Part shown: positions 55,101 through 64,000 of the stretch, piece after piece
Numbering within the stretch: position 1 is the first letter of the stretch
How the letters are laid out: each line of letters opens with the position of its first letter
Source of the DNA: Clostridia bacterium
GTDB lineage: Bacteria > Bacillota > Clostridia > UMGS1840 > HGM11507
Assembly (NCBI GenBank): GCA_017554615.1
Contig: JAFZHY010000026.1
Location: 1-64,000 of the forward strand
Direction of reading: 5' to 3'
Length of the DNA: 64,000 bases
Translations under genes and position numbers: made by a program
Notes under the pieces: model-generated
The model's input: only the letters and a program-made list of their open reading frames with translations
Databases searched by the model: none
Told to the model about the DNA's origin: nothing

Positions 55101-55108
55101 ATAAAGTT

Positions 55109-56545
55109 TTATTTTTTCCATGTGTATTTTGAAAATAGTATAAGCATTGGGAAAATTTCAAGTCTTCCTGCTAACATATCAAATATTAAAACGAGTAATG
55201 AAAAATTACTGTAGTCTGAGTAATTTCCTGCAGGGCCAACAATATTTAAGCCTGGACCTATATTATTTAAGGTTGCCAGAACTGCTGTGGCATTTGTTGT
55301 AAAGTCTAAATTATCTATACTTATTAAGATAAGTGAAATTAAAAATATACTGATATAGGAAACCATAAATACATTAACTGCTCTTACAGTTTCGTGGTTT
55401 ATTGGTCTTCCGTTTAGCATTGATTTATGAGTGCTTTTAGGATGTGCGCAAACTTTAATTTCTTTTACTACCGATTTTAGAAGAATCAGTATTCTTGATA
55501 CCTTAACTCCACCACCCGTACTTCCTGCACAAGCACCTGCAAACATTAAAAATATTAGAATCATTTTTGAAAATTCAGGCCATACATTATAGTCGACAGT
55601 GGAATACCCTGTGGTTGTAATAAGTGAGCCTACCTGAAATGATATATGCCTTAGCGCATCAAAAATATTATCAAAAAGATTATAACAGTTAAGTGTAATT
55701 AAAATAATTGATGCTAAAATTATTCCTATATACGCTCTTACCTCGTCTGACCTTATAGCAGCCTTAAATTTCCTCATTATAAGAAAATAGTAAACAGTAA
55801 AATCAATACCGAATAAAATCATAAATATTGTTATTATCCATTGAACCTGAGGCGAGTAGGATGCAATACTTGAGTTTAAGATTCCAAACCCACCTGTACC
55901 TGCAGTACCGAATGTTAAAGTCAATGCTTCAAATAAATTAAGCCCGAAAATTAAAAGCAAGATGGCTTCAATAACCGTCATTGCAATATATATTAAATAA
56001 AGAATTGTTGTACTGCTTTTTACTCTCGGCACAAGTTTACTTACAGACGGGCCTGTGCTTTCTGCTTTAAGTAAATGAAGATTGCTTCCGCCAGATAAAG
56101 GCAACACTGCAACCAAAAGCACAAGAACCCCCATACCACCTATCCAGTGAGAGAAACTTCGCCAGAAGAGAATACATTTAGGAAGTGATTCCACTTCTTT
56201 TAAAACTGATGCTCCTGTGGTGGTAAAACCTGATACTATTTCAAAAAGTGCAGGGATAAAACCTTTTATTGCACCTGAAAGTATAAAAGGAAGACTTCCT
56301 ATTATACTCATCACTATCCAGCTTAAACTTACTATAACAAAGCCTTCTTTTGCAAAAATATTTTTCCTGTCAGGTTTTTTGAAAGTAAGTATCACAGAAA
56401 GGATAACACATATTACGGTACAAATTAAGAAAGTGTACCATTCATTTTCAAGATATATTATACCGCAAATCAAAGGGCAGAGCATAGCAAGTCCCTCTAA
56501 GCCTATGACCATACCCAAAGTGTAAAAAATTGTTTTATAATTCAT
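55109..56545 (-). CDS. TrkH/KtrB-family potassium transporter membrane subunit
   Basis: A 478-residue protein with roughly ten or more membrane spans and four pore repeats. Visible filter-like segments are SGFTTTGASVLKEV, GTAGTGGFGILNSS, TTTGYSTVDYN and LNNIGPGLNIVGPAG. With a TrkA partner immediately upstream (53 bp), it should take up potassium. TrkH proper is more likely than KtrB because the partner has two RCK modules and the length is near 480. Confidence 0.93.
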   Translation of the reverse strand: MNYKTIFYTLGMVIGLEGLAMLCPLICGIIYLENEWYTFLICTVICVILSVILTFKKPDRKNIFAKEGFVIVSLSWIVMSIIGSLPFILSGAIKGFIPALFEIVSGFTTTGASVLKEVESLPKCILFWRSFSHWIGGMGVLVLLVAVLPLSGGSNLHLLKAESTGPSVSKLVPRVKSSTTILYLIYIAMTVIEAILLLIFGLNLFEALTLTFGTAGTGGFGILNSSIASYSPQVQWIITIFMILFGIDFTVYYFLIMRKFKAAIRSDEVRAYIGIILASIILITLNCYNLFDNIFDALRHISFQVGSLITTTGYSTVDYNVWPEFSKMILIFLMFAGACAGSTGGGVKVSRILILLKSVVKEIKVCAHPKSTHKSMLNGRPINHETVRAVNVFMVSYISIFLISLILISIDNLDFTTNATAVLATLNNIGPGLNIVGPAGNYSDYSNFSLLVLIFDMLAGRLEIFPMLILFSKYTWKK

Positions 56546-56598
56546 ATAAACTCCCCTTAAGAGCCTTGTTTTAAATTGGTTAGTGCTGTACTACTGCA

Positions 56599-57963
56599 CT
56601 ACTCTAAATTCAAAATATCTCCGATATCCTGAAAACCCTTGTGTATTGTAACAATAACTACCGTATCTTTAGGTTTTATAACATCATAACCTCTTGGATG
56701 GATAATTGTTCCGTTACGGTTGATACATGCAATAAGAGTATTGTTCTTTAACTTTAATTTTTCAATAGGTATATTACATATTGAGAAATTCTCATTTATA
56801 TTAAATTCGAGTGCTTCTGCTTTACCGTCTAAGATATAATGAAGAGTTTCTATATTATTTCCAAAAGTATTTTTCTTTGCTCTTACAAATCTTAAAATAT
56901 ATTCTGCAGTTATTTCTTTTGGATATATAATTGTGTCAAGGTCCATATTATCTATAACTTTATCATAGGCAATACGGTTTATTTTTGTAACTATTTTTCC
57001 CTTAGTCAGTGTTTTTGCATATAGGGAAAGCATTATGTTTTCTTCGTCAATATTAGTAAGAGTTACTACCGATTCTGCTCTTTCAATGCCTTCTTCAATA
57101 AGCACCTTATTATCAGTTGCATCTGCACAGATAATTGTCGCTTTTGGAAGATTTTGTGCAAGATATTCGCATCTTTCAGGGCTTTTATCGATTATTTTAA
57201 CATCTATCCCTGTTCTAAGTAAAAGCCTTGCAAGGTAAAAAGCAGTTGCCCCTCCGCCTATAATCATGGCATCTTTAACCTTGTTTGTTCTAATTCCTAT
57301 TTTCTTAAAGAAAGGAGTTGCCTTTGTAGGCGCTGCAACTATGCTTACAAGGTCTTTTTCTTTAATTACAAAATCACCCGCAGGGATAAACGCTTCGTCT
57401 CCTCTTTCAATACCGCATACTAATATATCACAATTAAGTTTATTTACAATATCCGAAACTTTCATATCATTTAATATTGAATTTTCGGGAACTTTAAATT
57501 TTAATATTTCTACTCTGCCTTCTGCAAATGTGTCTATCTGAATTGCAGACGGAAATCTTAACGCTCTTGCAATTTCACTTGCGGCTGTATATTCAGGGTT
57601 AACTATCATTGTAAGACCCAAGTCTTCTTTTATAAGTTCTATTGATTTTCTGTACTGAGGCTGTCTTACTCTTGCGATAGTCTGGCAGTTACCTTTCTTT
57701 TTGGCAAGAAGACAGGTCATAAGATTTATTTCATCCGAGCCTGTTACAGCAATTAAAATATCTGCATCTTCTACTCCCGCTTCAATCAAAGTGTCAAGGT
57801 CTACACCACTGCCCACAACTCCCATAGCATCATATTCACTTATCACATCGGGAAGACTCTCTGCCGATGTGTCTACCACTGTAATATCATGCTCTTTTTC
57901 ATTGCTTAATTTTTCAAGCAGTTTCTGCCCTACTTTTCCACAACCTGCAATAATGATTTTCAT
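56599..57963 (-). CDS. trkA: Trk potassium uptake protein TrkA
   Basis: A 454-residue cytoplasmic gating subunit with two RCK modules. The first nucleotide loop is IIAGCGKVGQKLLEKL at the start; the second is MIIGGGATAFYLARLLLR near residue 230, with glycines partly replaced (GGGATA). Each is followed by an RCK_C domain. It binds NAD(H)/ATP and opens TrkH. It follows ftsK by 25 bp and may share its transcript. Confidence 0.95.
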   Translation of the reverse strand: MKIIIAGCGKVGQKLLEKLSNEKEHDITVVDTSAESLPDVISEYDAMGVVGSGVDLDTLIEAGVEDADILIAVTGSDEINLMTCLLAKKKGNCQTIARVRQPQYRKSIELIKEDLGLTMIVNPEYTAASEIARALRFPSAIQIDTFAEGRVEILKFKVPENSILNDMKVSDIVNKLNCDILVCGIERGDEAFIPAGDFVIKEKDLVSIVAAPTKATPFFKKIGIRTNKVKDAMIIGGGATAFYLARLLLRTGIDVKIIDKSPERCEYLAQNLPKATIICADATDNKVLIEEGIERAESVVTLTNIDEENIMLSLYAKTLTKGKIVTKINRIAYDKVIDNMDLDTIIYPKEITAEYILRFVRAKKNTFGNNIETLHYILDGKAEALEFNINENFSICNIPIEKLKLKNNTLIACINRNGTIIHPRGYDVIKPKDTVVIVTIHKGFQDIGDILNLE

Positions 57964-57988
57964 TATACTAACTCCTTTTTAAAGGTTT

Positions 57989-60391
57989 CTACTGATTATT
58001 AAATTCCATTTCGTAAAATTGTTCTTTAGTGATTAAAATCTGGCGGGGCTTACTGCCTTCAGACGGGCCTACAATACCCCTTTCTTCCATCTGGTCGACT
58101 ATTCTTGCCGCTCTGGAATAACCAAGTTTTAACTTTCTTTGAAGAAGAGAAACAGATGCCTGATTATTATCAAGTATTACTTCAATCGCCTGAGGAAGCA
58201 TTTCGTCTGCATCAAGTGCATTTTCCTCTTTTGATTTAACATCACCCTCAAAGGTCTGCTCTTTTTCTAAATGTTCTAAAATATCTTCGTTATATATAAC
58301 TTCCGAGTTGGCTTTAACAACATTTACAACTCTTTCAACCTCTTTGTCCACGATTAAAGAGCCCTGAACACGCATAGGCTTAGATTCGCCTGATGGGTAA
58401 TAAAGCATATCCCCTTTTCCTAAAAGTTTTTCAGCGCCACCCATATCAAGAATAGTTCTTGAGTCTATCTGGCTGGTTACTGCAAAAGCAATTCTTGATG
58501 GAACATTCGCTTTAATAAGCCCTGTAATAACATTAACCGACGGTCTTTGAGTTGCAATAACAAGGTGCATACCTGCTGCCCTTGCAAGTTGGGCAATACG
58601 ACAGATATATGATTCAACCTCTTTTGATGCTACCATCATTAAATCTGCAAGTTCGTCAATTATTATAACTATTTTTGGTAATTTTCCTTCTTCGTCGCCA
58701 TTTTCTTCGCAAAGGTTATTATATCCCTCAATATTTCTTACTCCTGCTTGAGCAAACAGTTTATATCTGTTTTCCATTTCCATAACTGCCCAGTTTAGCG
58801 CACCTGCTGCTTTTTTAGGGTCGGTTACAACAGGTATTAAAAGATGAGGAATTCCGTTATAAATTCCAAGTTCAACTACCTTAGGGTCAATCATAATAAG
58901 TTTAACCTCATTAGGTGTGGCTTTATAAAGAATAGATGTTATAAGAGTATTTATACATACACTCTTTCCTGAACCTGTTGCACCTGCTATTAAAACATGG
59001 GGCATTTTTGCAAGGTCGCCTATTATAGGGTTACCTGTAATATCCATACCAACAGTAAACGCAATGTTCGATTTATGGTTTTTAAATTGCTCACTTGTTA
59101 TAATATCTTTTATAAATACAGGGGTTGTTTTATCATTTGGAATTTCAATACCTACAACGGTTTTTCCAGGAATAGGAGAAATTCTGATGCTTGTTGCTGC
59201 AAGATTCATTTTTATATCGTCCTGAAGACTCTGAATTTTGGAAATTCTTACCCCTGATTTAGGCTGAAGTTCAAATCTTGTGATAGACGGACCTTTTTCG
59301 ATATTTACAACCTCTGCGTCTACGCCGAAACTTTCCAATATATTTTCAAGTTTAATGGCTTTTTCTTTAAGGTCGCCTACTCCGCCTGTTCTTACTGCTT
59401 TATTATCTTCCAAAAGTTCAACAGACGGGAATTTATATTCTATTTTTCTGTTTATAGTTTTTTTCGCAGGAGTTTCTCCGTCATTTTCTATTATATTTTT
59501 CTCCCCTGATAAGATATTGTCAAGGTTTTCTTTTTCGTTTAAAAGTTCCTGTTCAAGTTGAGTTCTCTCTATTAAAATAATATTATCTTCTATATCAAGA
59601 GTTTCTTTTTCCTCTTCATAAGAGGATAAAATCTCGTCAAACCTGTCAGGGCTTTTTTCAGTTTCAGGCTCATCATCATAAACAAGAGCGCCGCTTAGTT
59701 CTTCTAAGTCTTTAGGCTTTATATTTTCCTTAGGCTCAACTTCCTTTTTCTTTATTTCTTTATCCTTAAACTTAACCTGTAAATCTTTTTCTTTTTGTTT
59801 CAGATGCTCTGAAATTTTATTTAGAATAAGAGCATATAAAACTGATACCTGATCATAAAAGAATACAATTATAAGAAATATAAGAAGTGCAACGGATAAA
59901 ATAGTTGCTCCTACCGAGTTCATCATACTTTTTAAAGGCTCGGAAATAAAACTGCCTATAACCCCTCCGCCAATGCCTTTTGTACCGTTTTTATAAAATT
60001 CTTCTATAAGAAATTTTTCGCTTTTTGGAAGTATTGAAGAAAGCAGGGTGCTTACATTAAGCACAATAAGTGAAAGAAGGTAAAGTTTGGTATACCCCTC
60101 TTTTTTCTTCTTTTTTATAAAATAATAGAAAAATGCATATACAAAAATGAATGGAAGAAGATATGAAACCCCTCCGAACAGACCTAAAAATATATTTTTT
60201 AAGCCTGAACCAAACCCTCCTAAAAGGTTGGAATAAAAACTTAAAAAGGAAAATATCGTAAAAATAACATACAAAACTATAAAGCCGATAATTTTTAACG
60301 CCTTATTTTTCCCATTTGATTTTTTTCTCCTGTTAGACGAAGTTTTTGATTTTGTATTAACTTTCTTTGCCGACTTCTTTTTCTTGTTCAT
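57989..60391 (-). CDS. DNA translocase FtsK/SpoIIIE
   Basis: An 800-residue motor. A lysine-rich start is followed by four membrane spans (about 32-190), a variable acidic linker to about 320, then the RecA-like motor with Walker A GATGSGKSVCIN and Walker B VIIIDELADLMMV. The C-terminal gamma domain (LLQRKLKLGYSRAARIVDQM) reads polarity sequences. It pumps chromosome through the septum in division or into the forespore. FtsK and SpoIIIE cannot be told apart by sequence alone; spore genes nearby make SpoIIIE function likely. Confidence 0.95.
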   Translation of the reverse strand: MNKKKKSAKKVNTKSKTSSNRRKKSNGKNKALKIIGFIVLYVIFTIFSFLSFYSNLLGGFGSGLKNIFLGLFGGVSYLLPFIFVYAFFYYFIKKKKKEGYTKLYLLSLIVLNVSTLLSSILPKSEKFLIEEFYKNGTKGIGGGVIGSFISEPLKSMMNSVGATILSVALLIFLIIVFFYDQVSVLYALILNKISEHLKQKEKDLQVKFKDKEIKKKEVEPKENIKPKDLEELSGALVYDDEPETEKSPDRFDEILSSYEEEKETLDIEDNIILIERTQLEQELLNEKENLDNILSGEKNIIENDGETPAKKTINRKIEYKFPSVELLEDNKAVRTGGVGDLKEKAIKLENILESFGVDAEVVNIEKGPSITRFELQPKSGVRISKIQSLQDDIKMNLAATSIRISPIPGKTVVGIEIPNDKTTPVFIKDIITSEQFKNHKSNIAFTVGMDITGNPIIGDLAKMPHVLIAGATGSGKSVCINTLITSILYKATPNEVKLIMIDPKVVELGIYNGIPHLLIPVVTDPKKAAGALNWAVMEMENRYKLFAQAGVRNIEGYNNLCEENGDEEGKLPKIVIIIDELADLMMVASKEVESYICRIAQLARAAGMHLVIATQRPSVNVITGLIKANVPSRIAFAVTSQIDSRTILDMGGAEKLLGKGDMLYYPSGESKPMRVQGSLIVDKEVERVVNVVKANSEVIYNEDILEHLEKEQTFEGDVKSKEENALDADEMLPQAIEVILDNNQASVSLLQRKLKLGYSRAARIVDQMEERGIVGPSEGSKPRQILITKEQFYEMEFNNQ

Positions 60392-60416
60392 TACATTTAC
60401 CTCTTATGTATAAATA

Positions 60417-61256
60417 CTAACCTCTTAATTTTACAGTAATAAAAATCACTGCCATTATAACATTAACTATTACAAAACGCATTGTGTTATTATTTTTTAT
60501 GTTTGATTTAAAAAGATAAATACCGATATTACCTGTAAGAACTGCACCTAAAAATGCAAGGATATAATAAAATAAGCCATAATGCACTTTACTTAAGCCA
60601 CATACTGCAAGAATAAAATTTTTACTTAATAAAACAAAAGTCCAGATAAAAGTTATAAGATATGTAAGTTTTATTGTATAGTCTTTTTTAATTCCGTTTA
60701 TAAGCCCTGCAAAGTACATAATTCCCACTCCTGAAACTCCGGGAATTAAGCTAAAAATTTTAAAGAATGAAATAATCATCCCGTTAAGCACAGTTTCGTT
60801 TCTTTCTTTAAGGCTTTTTTCATTAACCCTTAAAGCCTTTATAAGTAAAAGGGAAGTTACCAAAAACCCTAATGATGCTACATACATATTAAACTGAAAC
60901 CTTTTTACAAGAAGATAAAATAAAGGTGCTAAAAGAAGTACAAACCCACAAAAAATAAAGGTCAGTGCCATTTTTTTATCTTCTTCTTTTGTGTTTAAAT
61001 CTAACTTCTTTTCTTTAATATCAGAAAATAAAGAGCCTAAACCGTTTAAAATCTTCGATAAGTCCTTTTTTAAAAAATACCATAACGGTATAAGCACACC
61101 GATTTGCATAACAAGGGGAAGGATATAGTCATATCCCTCCTCAGTTATATTTATATTTGTATAGTAAAAGAAAGCGTCAAGACCCTTTTCGGATAAGGGT
61201 AATAACATTGAAAAGGCATATGCAATTCCTTTAATTAAAGCATATATATAGACCAT
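60417..61256 (-). CDS. UppP/BacA-like membrane protein with degenerate active site
   Basis: A 279-residue protein with about eight membrane spans and the overall plan of undecaprenyl-diphosphatase UppP. The two catalytic motifs are altered. Near residue 10 the E-x3-E element of GxTEFLPISSxGH becomes GIAYAFSMLLPLSEKG with no glutamates. The PGxSRSxxT motif becomes IPGVSGVGIM, lacking arginine and serine. It is therefore unlikely to be an active pyrophosphatase of the known type. It may be a transporter or a partner. It lies 7 bp after a VanW-type protein gene and 25 bp before ftsK, in one array. Confidence 0.75.
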   Translation of the reverse strand: MVYIYALIKGIAYAFSMLLPLSEKGLDAFFYYTNINITEEGYDYILPLVMQIGVLIPLWYFLKKDLSKILNGLGSLFSDIKEKKLDLNTKEEDKKMALTFIFCGFVLLLAPLFYLLVKRFQFNMYVASLGFLVTSLLLIKALRVNEKSLKERNETVLNGMIISFFKIFSLIPGVSGVGIMYFAGLINGIKKDYTIKLTYLITFIWTFVLLSKNFILAVCGLSKVHYGLFYYILAFLGAVLTGNIGIYLFKSNIKNNNTMRFVIVNVIMAVIFITVKLRG

Positions 61257-61263
61257 TTTCTGT

Positions 61264-62982
61264 TTACTCCTTTATTTCTTCTACATTATCAGTAATTTGG
61301 TTATCAGTTGGTATAGTTATTTCTTCGATCTGTATATTATTTTCTTCTGTATCCGGTATTGTTATTTCTTCGCTTTCCACCTTGTCCACAGGGGTTATAA
61401 CCTCTTCTTCTAAAGGAGGAGGAACAATTTCTACGGTAGGCTGAATTTCGGGTGTAGGCCCTACTGCGACAATCTGAGTCATAGGGTTATACACATTTGT
61501 TCCTAAAGATTCTTCTCTTATAATATTTCCCAAAGAATCTTTTACAACTTTTGTTGCCAAAACCTTGTATCCGTAAGCACCGTTTTGTGTAATTTTTCTC
61601 TCGCCTGGTGCAAGTTCAGGGTTTTCCACCTCTTTTTCAGAAAAAGGATAACTTTCCAATACATTGGTATAAAGTTCAACCCTATAGTCATTTTCCTTTT
61701 TGCCATAGATAGACACGGTATGCTTTCCGCCCGAAGTATATGTTACGATTTTTATCGGACTGTTCATACTGTTTTCAAACTGAAAATCTATAAGACCGTA
61801 AGACACAGTAGCATCAAGACCGTTTCTTACATAAGAAACTGTATAAGAATGGTTACGCCTTTCAACTACTTTTAAGTCTGAATATAAAACTGCATTATAA
61901 AGTGCAGACGATACCTGACAAATACCGCCGCCAAGGGCGTCTTCCATGCCCTCTTTTGTATATACTGTTGCGGGTCTAAACCCTGCGGCGCCTGTTCTCG
62001 GGCCGACAGTATTGTTATAGGAGAATATATCCTTTGAGTTTAAAACTACTCCGTTTATTTTTGATGCGGCAAGAAAAACATTATGCGACCTTTCTTTATT
62101 CTGTGCATTAAAAGTGGTAGTGCATGTTCCAAGAAGGTCAGGGAAAAGTTCACCGTCTAAATCACTGATGTCTACTTCAGGGTAAACTCTTGTTATGGGA
62201 ACTGAAAATGTTTTTTTTCTAAGATTTAAATTTTCTTCTATATTAGAAATATCTACCAAAACGCCTACTTTCTCAGGAACAACATAGGTAATTCCATCTT
62301 TTTCGTAGGTATAGGCATCCTGTGGCTCTACATTTAAGAGTGCGTATATTTCTTTAGCACTCACACTGTCTTTATCTATAATATTTAAGTTTACTTTTCT
62401 TTCATCACTTTTTACAGCATTTAATGTATCAGCATAAAATGTATTAAAATCTATTGTAACAAACTTATCCTTTAAGGTAATTTGTGCATAATTTTCTTTA
62501 ACATCCAATATTACATTATCTATATCCAACCCGTTTGCTTTTGCAAGAGTATTTATTGTTTCTTTAAAAAGGTCAGTATTTTCATTATAAAATTCATAAG
62601 GGATAATATCCTTTCTTCCCCTGTAAAGAGTATAATATGCATTTTTAATATTGTTACTGCCTCTGCCCATATTAAAGGCATAGTCTGCAACCTTTTTAAA
62701 ATCAAAAGTTATACCTGCTTTTGACGGTGCAAAGTAAAAGGTTTTATCCTCATATACTACTTCTATGGGTTTATCAAGTATTGTTTCGCTTTTTTCAAGG
62801 ATTGATAAGGCTTCTTCTTTAGTAACGCCTCCAATGTTAATATCGCTAAAATACACATTGGATAATATTTTATCGGTTTTTATAAAATTGTTAATATTAA
62901 CCATGGTAAAAGTTACAAATGCAACCAGACTAAGAAGCATAAAAACAAATACACCAATAACAATTTTTTTAGTTAAACTCAT
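61264..62982 (-). CDS. VanW-family protein with peptidoglycan-binding-like and G5 domains
   Basis: A 572-residue envelope protein. One N-terminal span (about 6-28) is followed by a repeated region resembling the PF12229 peptidoglycan-binding-like domain, the VanW domain with GGGICQVSSALYNAVLYS near residue 350, and a G5 domain (NPELAPGERKITQNGAYGYK). The tail is rich in E, P, V, I and T. VanW domains accompany vancomycin-resistance clusters but are common in sporulating Clostridia with no known activity. The ATG at 62980-62982 (MSLTKK) is chosen; an ATG six codons upstream is possible. No strong ribosome binding site is seen for either. Confidence 0.85.
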   Translation of the reverse strand: MSLTKKIVIGVFVFMLLSLVAFVTFTMVNINNFIKTDKILSNVYFSDINIGGVTKEEALSILEKSETILDKPIEVVYEDKTFYFAPSKAGITFDFKKVADYAFNMGRGSNNIKNAYYTLYRGRKDIIPYEFYNENTDLFKETINTLAKANGLDIDNVILDVKENYAQITLKDKFVTIDFNTFYADTLNAVKSDERKVNLNIIDKDSVSAKEIYALLNVEPQDAYTYEKDGITYVVPEKVGVLVDISNIEENLNLRKKTFSVPITRVYPEVDISDLDGELFPDLLGTCTTTFNAQNKERSHNVFLAASKINGVVLNSKDIFSYNNTVGPRTGAAGFRPATVYTKEGMEDALGGGICQVSSALYNAVLYSDLKVVERRNHSYTVSYVRNGLDATVSYGLIDFQFENSMNSPIKIVTYTSGGKHTVSIYGKKENDYRVELYTNVLESYPFSEKEVENPELAPGERKITQNGAYGYKVLATKVVKDSLGNIIREESLGTNVYNPMTQIVAVGPTPEIQPTVEIVPPPLEEEVITPVDKVESEEITIPDTEENNIQIEEITIPTDNQITDNVEEIKE

Positions 62983-63016
62983 ATATTTAATACCTGCCAT
63001 TTCCAAGCTATAATTT

Positions 63017-63592
63017 TTATTCTTCTATGAAAAATTTAATAAGTTCCAGACGGAAAAGTGCCCAGTCCCTCCATCCACCCTCTATCTCGGACAAGGTTTT
63101 AGAAAGAGTTATAAGTTCATCATAGTCTATTTCTTTATAATCGGTTATTTCATCCTGAGTTGCGTCTTTAATAAGTTCGCCTGAAATTTCATTTATCACA
63201 AAGAAATAAGAATAAAATTTTATTACTTCATCTTTATAATAAATAGTATATTCCAAAAGTCCGTGAAAATTATCAATTTCAAACTTTATTCCAAGTTCTT
63301 CTTTAACTTCACGGTAAAGCGCATCTATCGCGCTTTCATCAAAATCTATTCCGCCTGTTGGAATTCTGAATGCAGTTTTAGGATATTTTTTAGAGCGTAT
63401 AACAACATACTTGCCGTTTTTTCGCTTAAGTAAAAAGCCCACTTCTCCACGACGGTTAGTTTCCAGAGTCTTTTTAAAATCGTAAAAATATTTTTCACTG
63501 TTAAAATTTAAAACAATACTTTTTACACGGGCGCTTTTATTATACTTAGAAGATAGTTTAACATACTCATTTTCAACAAATTTTTCAAGCAT
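63017..63592 (-). CDS. NUDIX hydrolase
   Basis: A 191-residue protein with a complete NUDIX box, GGIDFDESAIDALYREVKEE followed by LGI (G-x5-E-x7-REVxEELG). It should hydrolyse a nucleoside-diphosphate-linked compound. The N-terminal 60 residues lie outside the NUDIX fold. The substrate cannot be told. Upstream is the MtaD-like gene by 18 bp, so it may be in its operon. A GGGGGG site precedes the ATG. Confidence 0.88.
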   Translation of the reverse strand: MLEKFVENEYVKLSSKYNKSARVKSIVLNFNSEKYFYDFKKTLETNRRGEVGFLLKRKNGKYVVIRSKKYPKTAFRIPTGGIDFDESAIDALYREVKEELGIKFEIDNFHGLLEYTIYYKDEVIKFYSYFFVINEISGELIKDATQDEITDYKEIDYDELITLSKTLSEIEGGWRDWALFRLELIKFFIEE

Positions 63593-63610
63593 AATATTGC
63601 ACCCCCCTTT

Positions 63611-64000
63611 TTAGAATAATTTTTCTTTTATCTTTAAAATTTCAAATTTTACTTTTTCAATATCAATGCTTAAATACTCGCCCTTATCATAAAGAATTTT
63701 TCCGCCACAGACGGTAGTTTCCACTTCACAACCTGTTGATGCGTATACAATATTGTTAATAATATTATGATTCGGGTAATGATAGAGTTCATCAGTCTTA
63801 AGAATGATAAAATCTGCATCAAACCCTTCTTTTAAAAGCCCTTTTGTTTCTCTTCTTAATGCCTTTGCTCCGTTTAGAGTTGCCATTTTGAGTATTTCTA
63901 AAGGCGAAACCAAAGACGGATCGGAATTTTTATTGCACATAAGAAGCGCTGCATAATTAAGTTCTGAAAGCATATTAAGATTATTATTGCTTGATGCTCC
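63611..64000 (-). CDS. mtaD: MtaD-like amidohydrolase (5'-methylthioadenosine/S-adenosylhomocysteine deaminase family), C-terminal part
   Basis: Only the last 129 residues are inside the window; the frame is open to the right edge. It starts within GASSNNNLNMLSEL, the signature of MtaD/SsnA-type amidohydrolases just after the metal-binding aspartate. It ends with KMATLNGAKALRRETKGLLK and FDADFIILKTD, typical of these deaminases. The family turns adenosine-type purines into inosine forms; the substrate could also be a different cyclic amidine. Confidence 0.85.
   Translation of the reverse strand, partial: GASSNNNLNMLSELNYAALLMCNKNSDPSLVSPLEILKMATLNGAKALRRETKGLLKEGFDADFIILKTDELYHYPNHNIINNIVYASTGCEVETTVCGGKILYDKGEYLSIDIEKVKFEILKIKEKLF

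Noticed and set aside
61264-62982. Vancomycin-resistance determinant
   Set aside because: Only a VanW domain is present. No vanHAX or vanRS genes occur, and VanW/G5 proteins are common in susceptible Clostridia.

Overview
The window is AT-rich DNA from a spore-forming, low-GC Firmicute, most likely a gut-type member of the Clostridia. The evidence is a zinc-ribbon S14 inside an S10-spc ribosomal operon, a T-box leader before pheST, PerR, IreB, stand-alone ppdK and fhs, and the sporulation genes spoIVFA/spoIVFB and yunB. I see no rRNA or tRNA gene, no CRISPR array, no prophage and no intact insertion sequence. Most genes are housekeeping. The accessory interest lies at 8.8-16.4 kb and in several structured intergenic repeats.

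Layout. 1-7.2 kb (minus strand): the S10-spc operon, running rpsJ-rplC-rplD-rplW-rplB-rpsS-rplV-rpsC-rplP-rpmC-rpsQ-rplN-rplX-rplE-rpsN-rpsH (cut at the left edge), preceded by a structured leader of about 260 nt. 7.3-8.8 kb (plus): an RluA-family pseudouridine synthase and perR, with a Per-box-like site over the perR start region. 8.8-12.2 kb (minus): two tandemly duplicated solute-binding lipoproteins without permeases. 12.3-16.5 kb (minus): a three-gene operon of a TetR regulator, a Gfo/Idh/MocA-type oxidoreductase and a large flavin/iron-sulfur fusion related to dihydropyrimidine dehydrogenase; a palindrome abuts the -10 of its promoter. 16.5-21.7 kb (plus): T-box-pheS-pheT, ireB and a 2-hydroxyacid dehydrogenase. 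21.7-28.9 kb (minus): a ParC/ParE-like topoisomerase pair, a structured repeat, and ppdK.

29-32.7 kb (plus): a lone trpB, a CofE-like (F420 ligase fold) protein, a strongly palindromic repeat, and a HAD phosphatase between two terminators that share a stem. 32.7-40 kb (minus): smc-ftsY-UPF0182. 40-51.6 kb (plus): spoIVFA-spoIVFB, priA, def, fmt, a YugP-like membrane protease, a small Cys-rich protein, a MATE transporter, fhs, tsaE, tsaB, rpiB and upp. 51.8-64 kb: rpmB (minus), yunB (plus), then a long minus-strand array: nucleotidyltransferase, galE, pspC, trkH, trkA, ftsK/spoIIIE, a degenerate UppP-like membrane protein, a VanW/G5 protein, a NUDIX hydrolase and the C-terminus of an MtaD-like deaminase.

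The best candidates for undescribed biology are: the TetR-Gfo/Idh-DPD-like operon, whose fusion has permuted domain order and lacks the DPD catalytic cysteine; the post-gene repeat found in a long form after ppdK and a short form after upp; the AGTGATATT palindromic array; and the S10 leader. All annotation was done by eye. Family names rest on recognised motifs, and sites such as promoters and operators are predictions.
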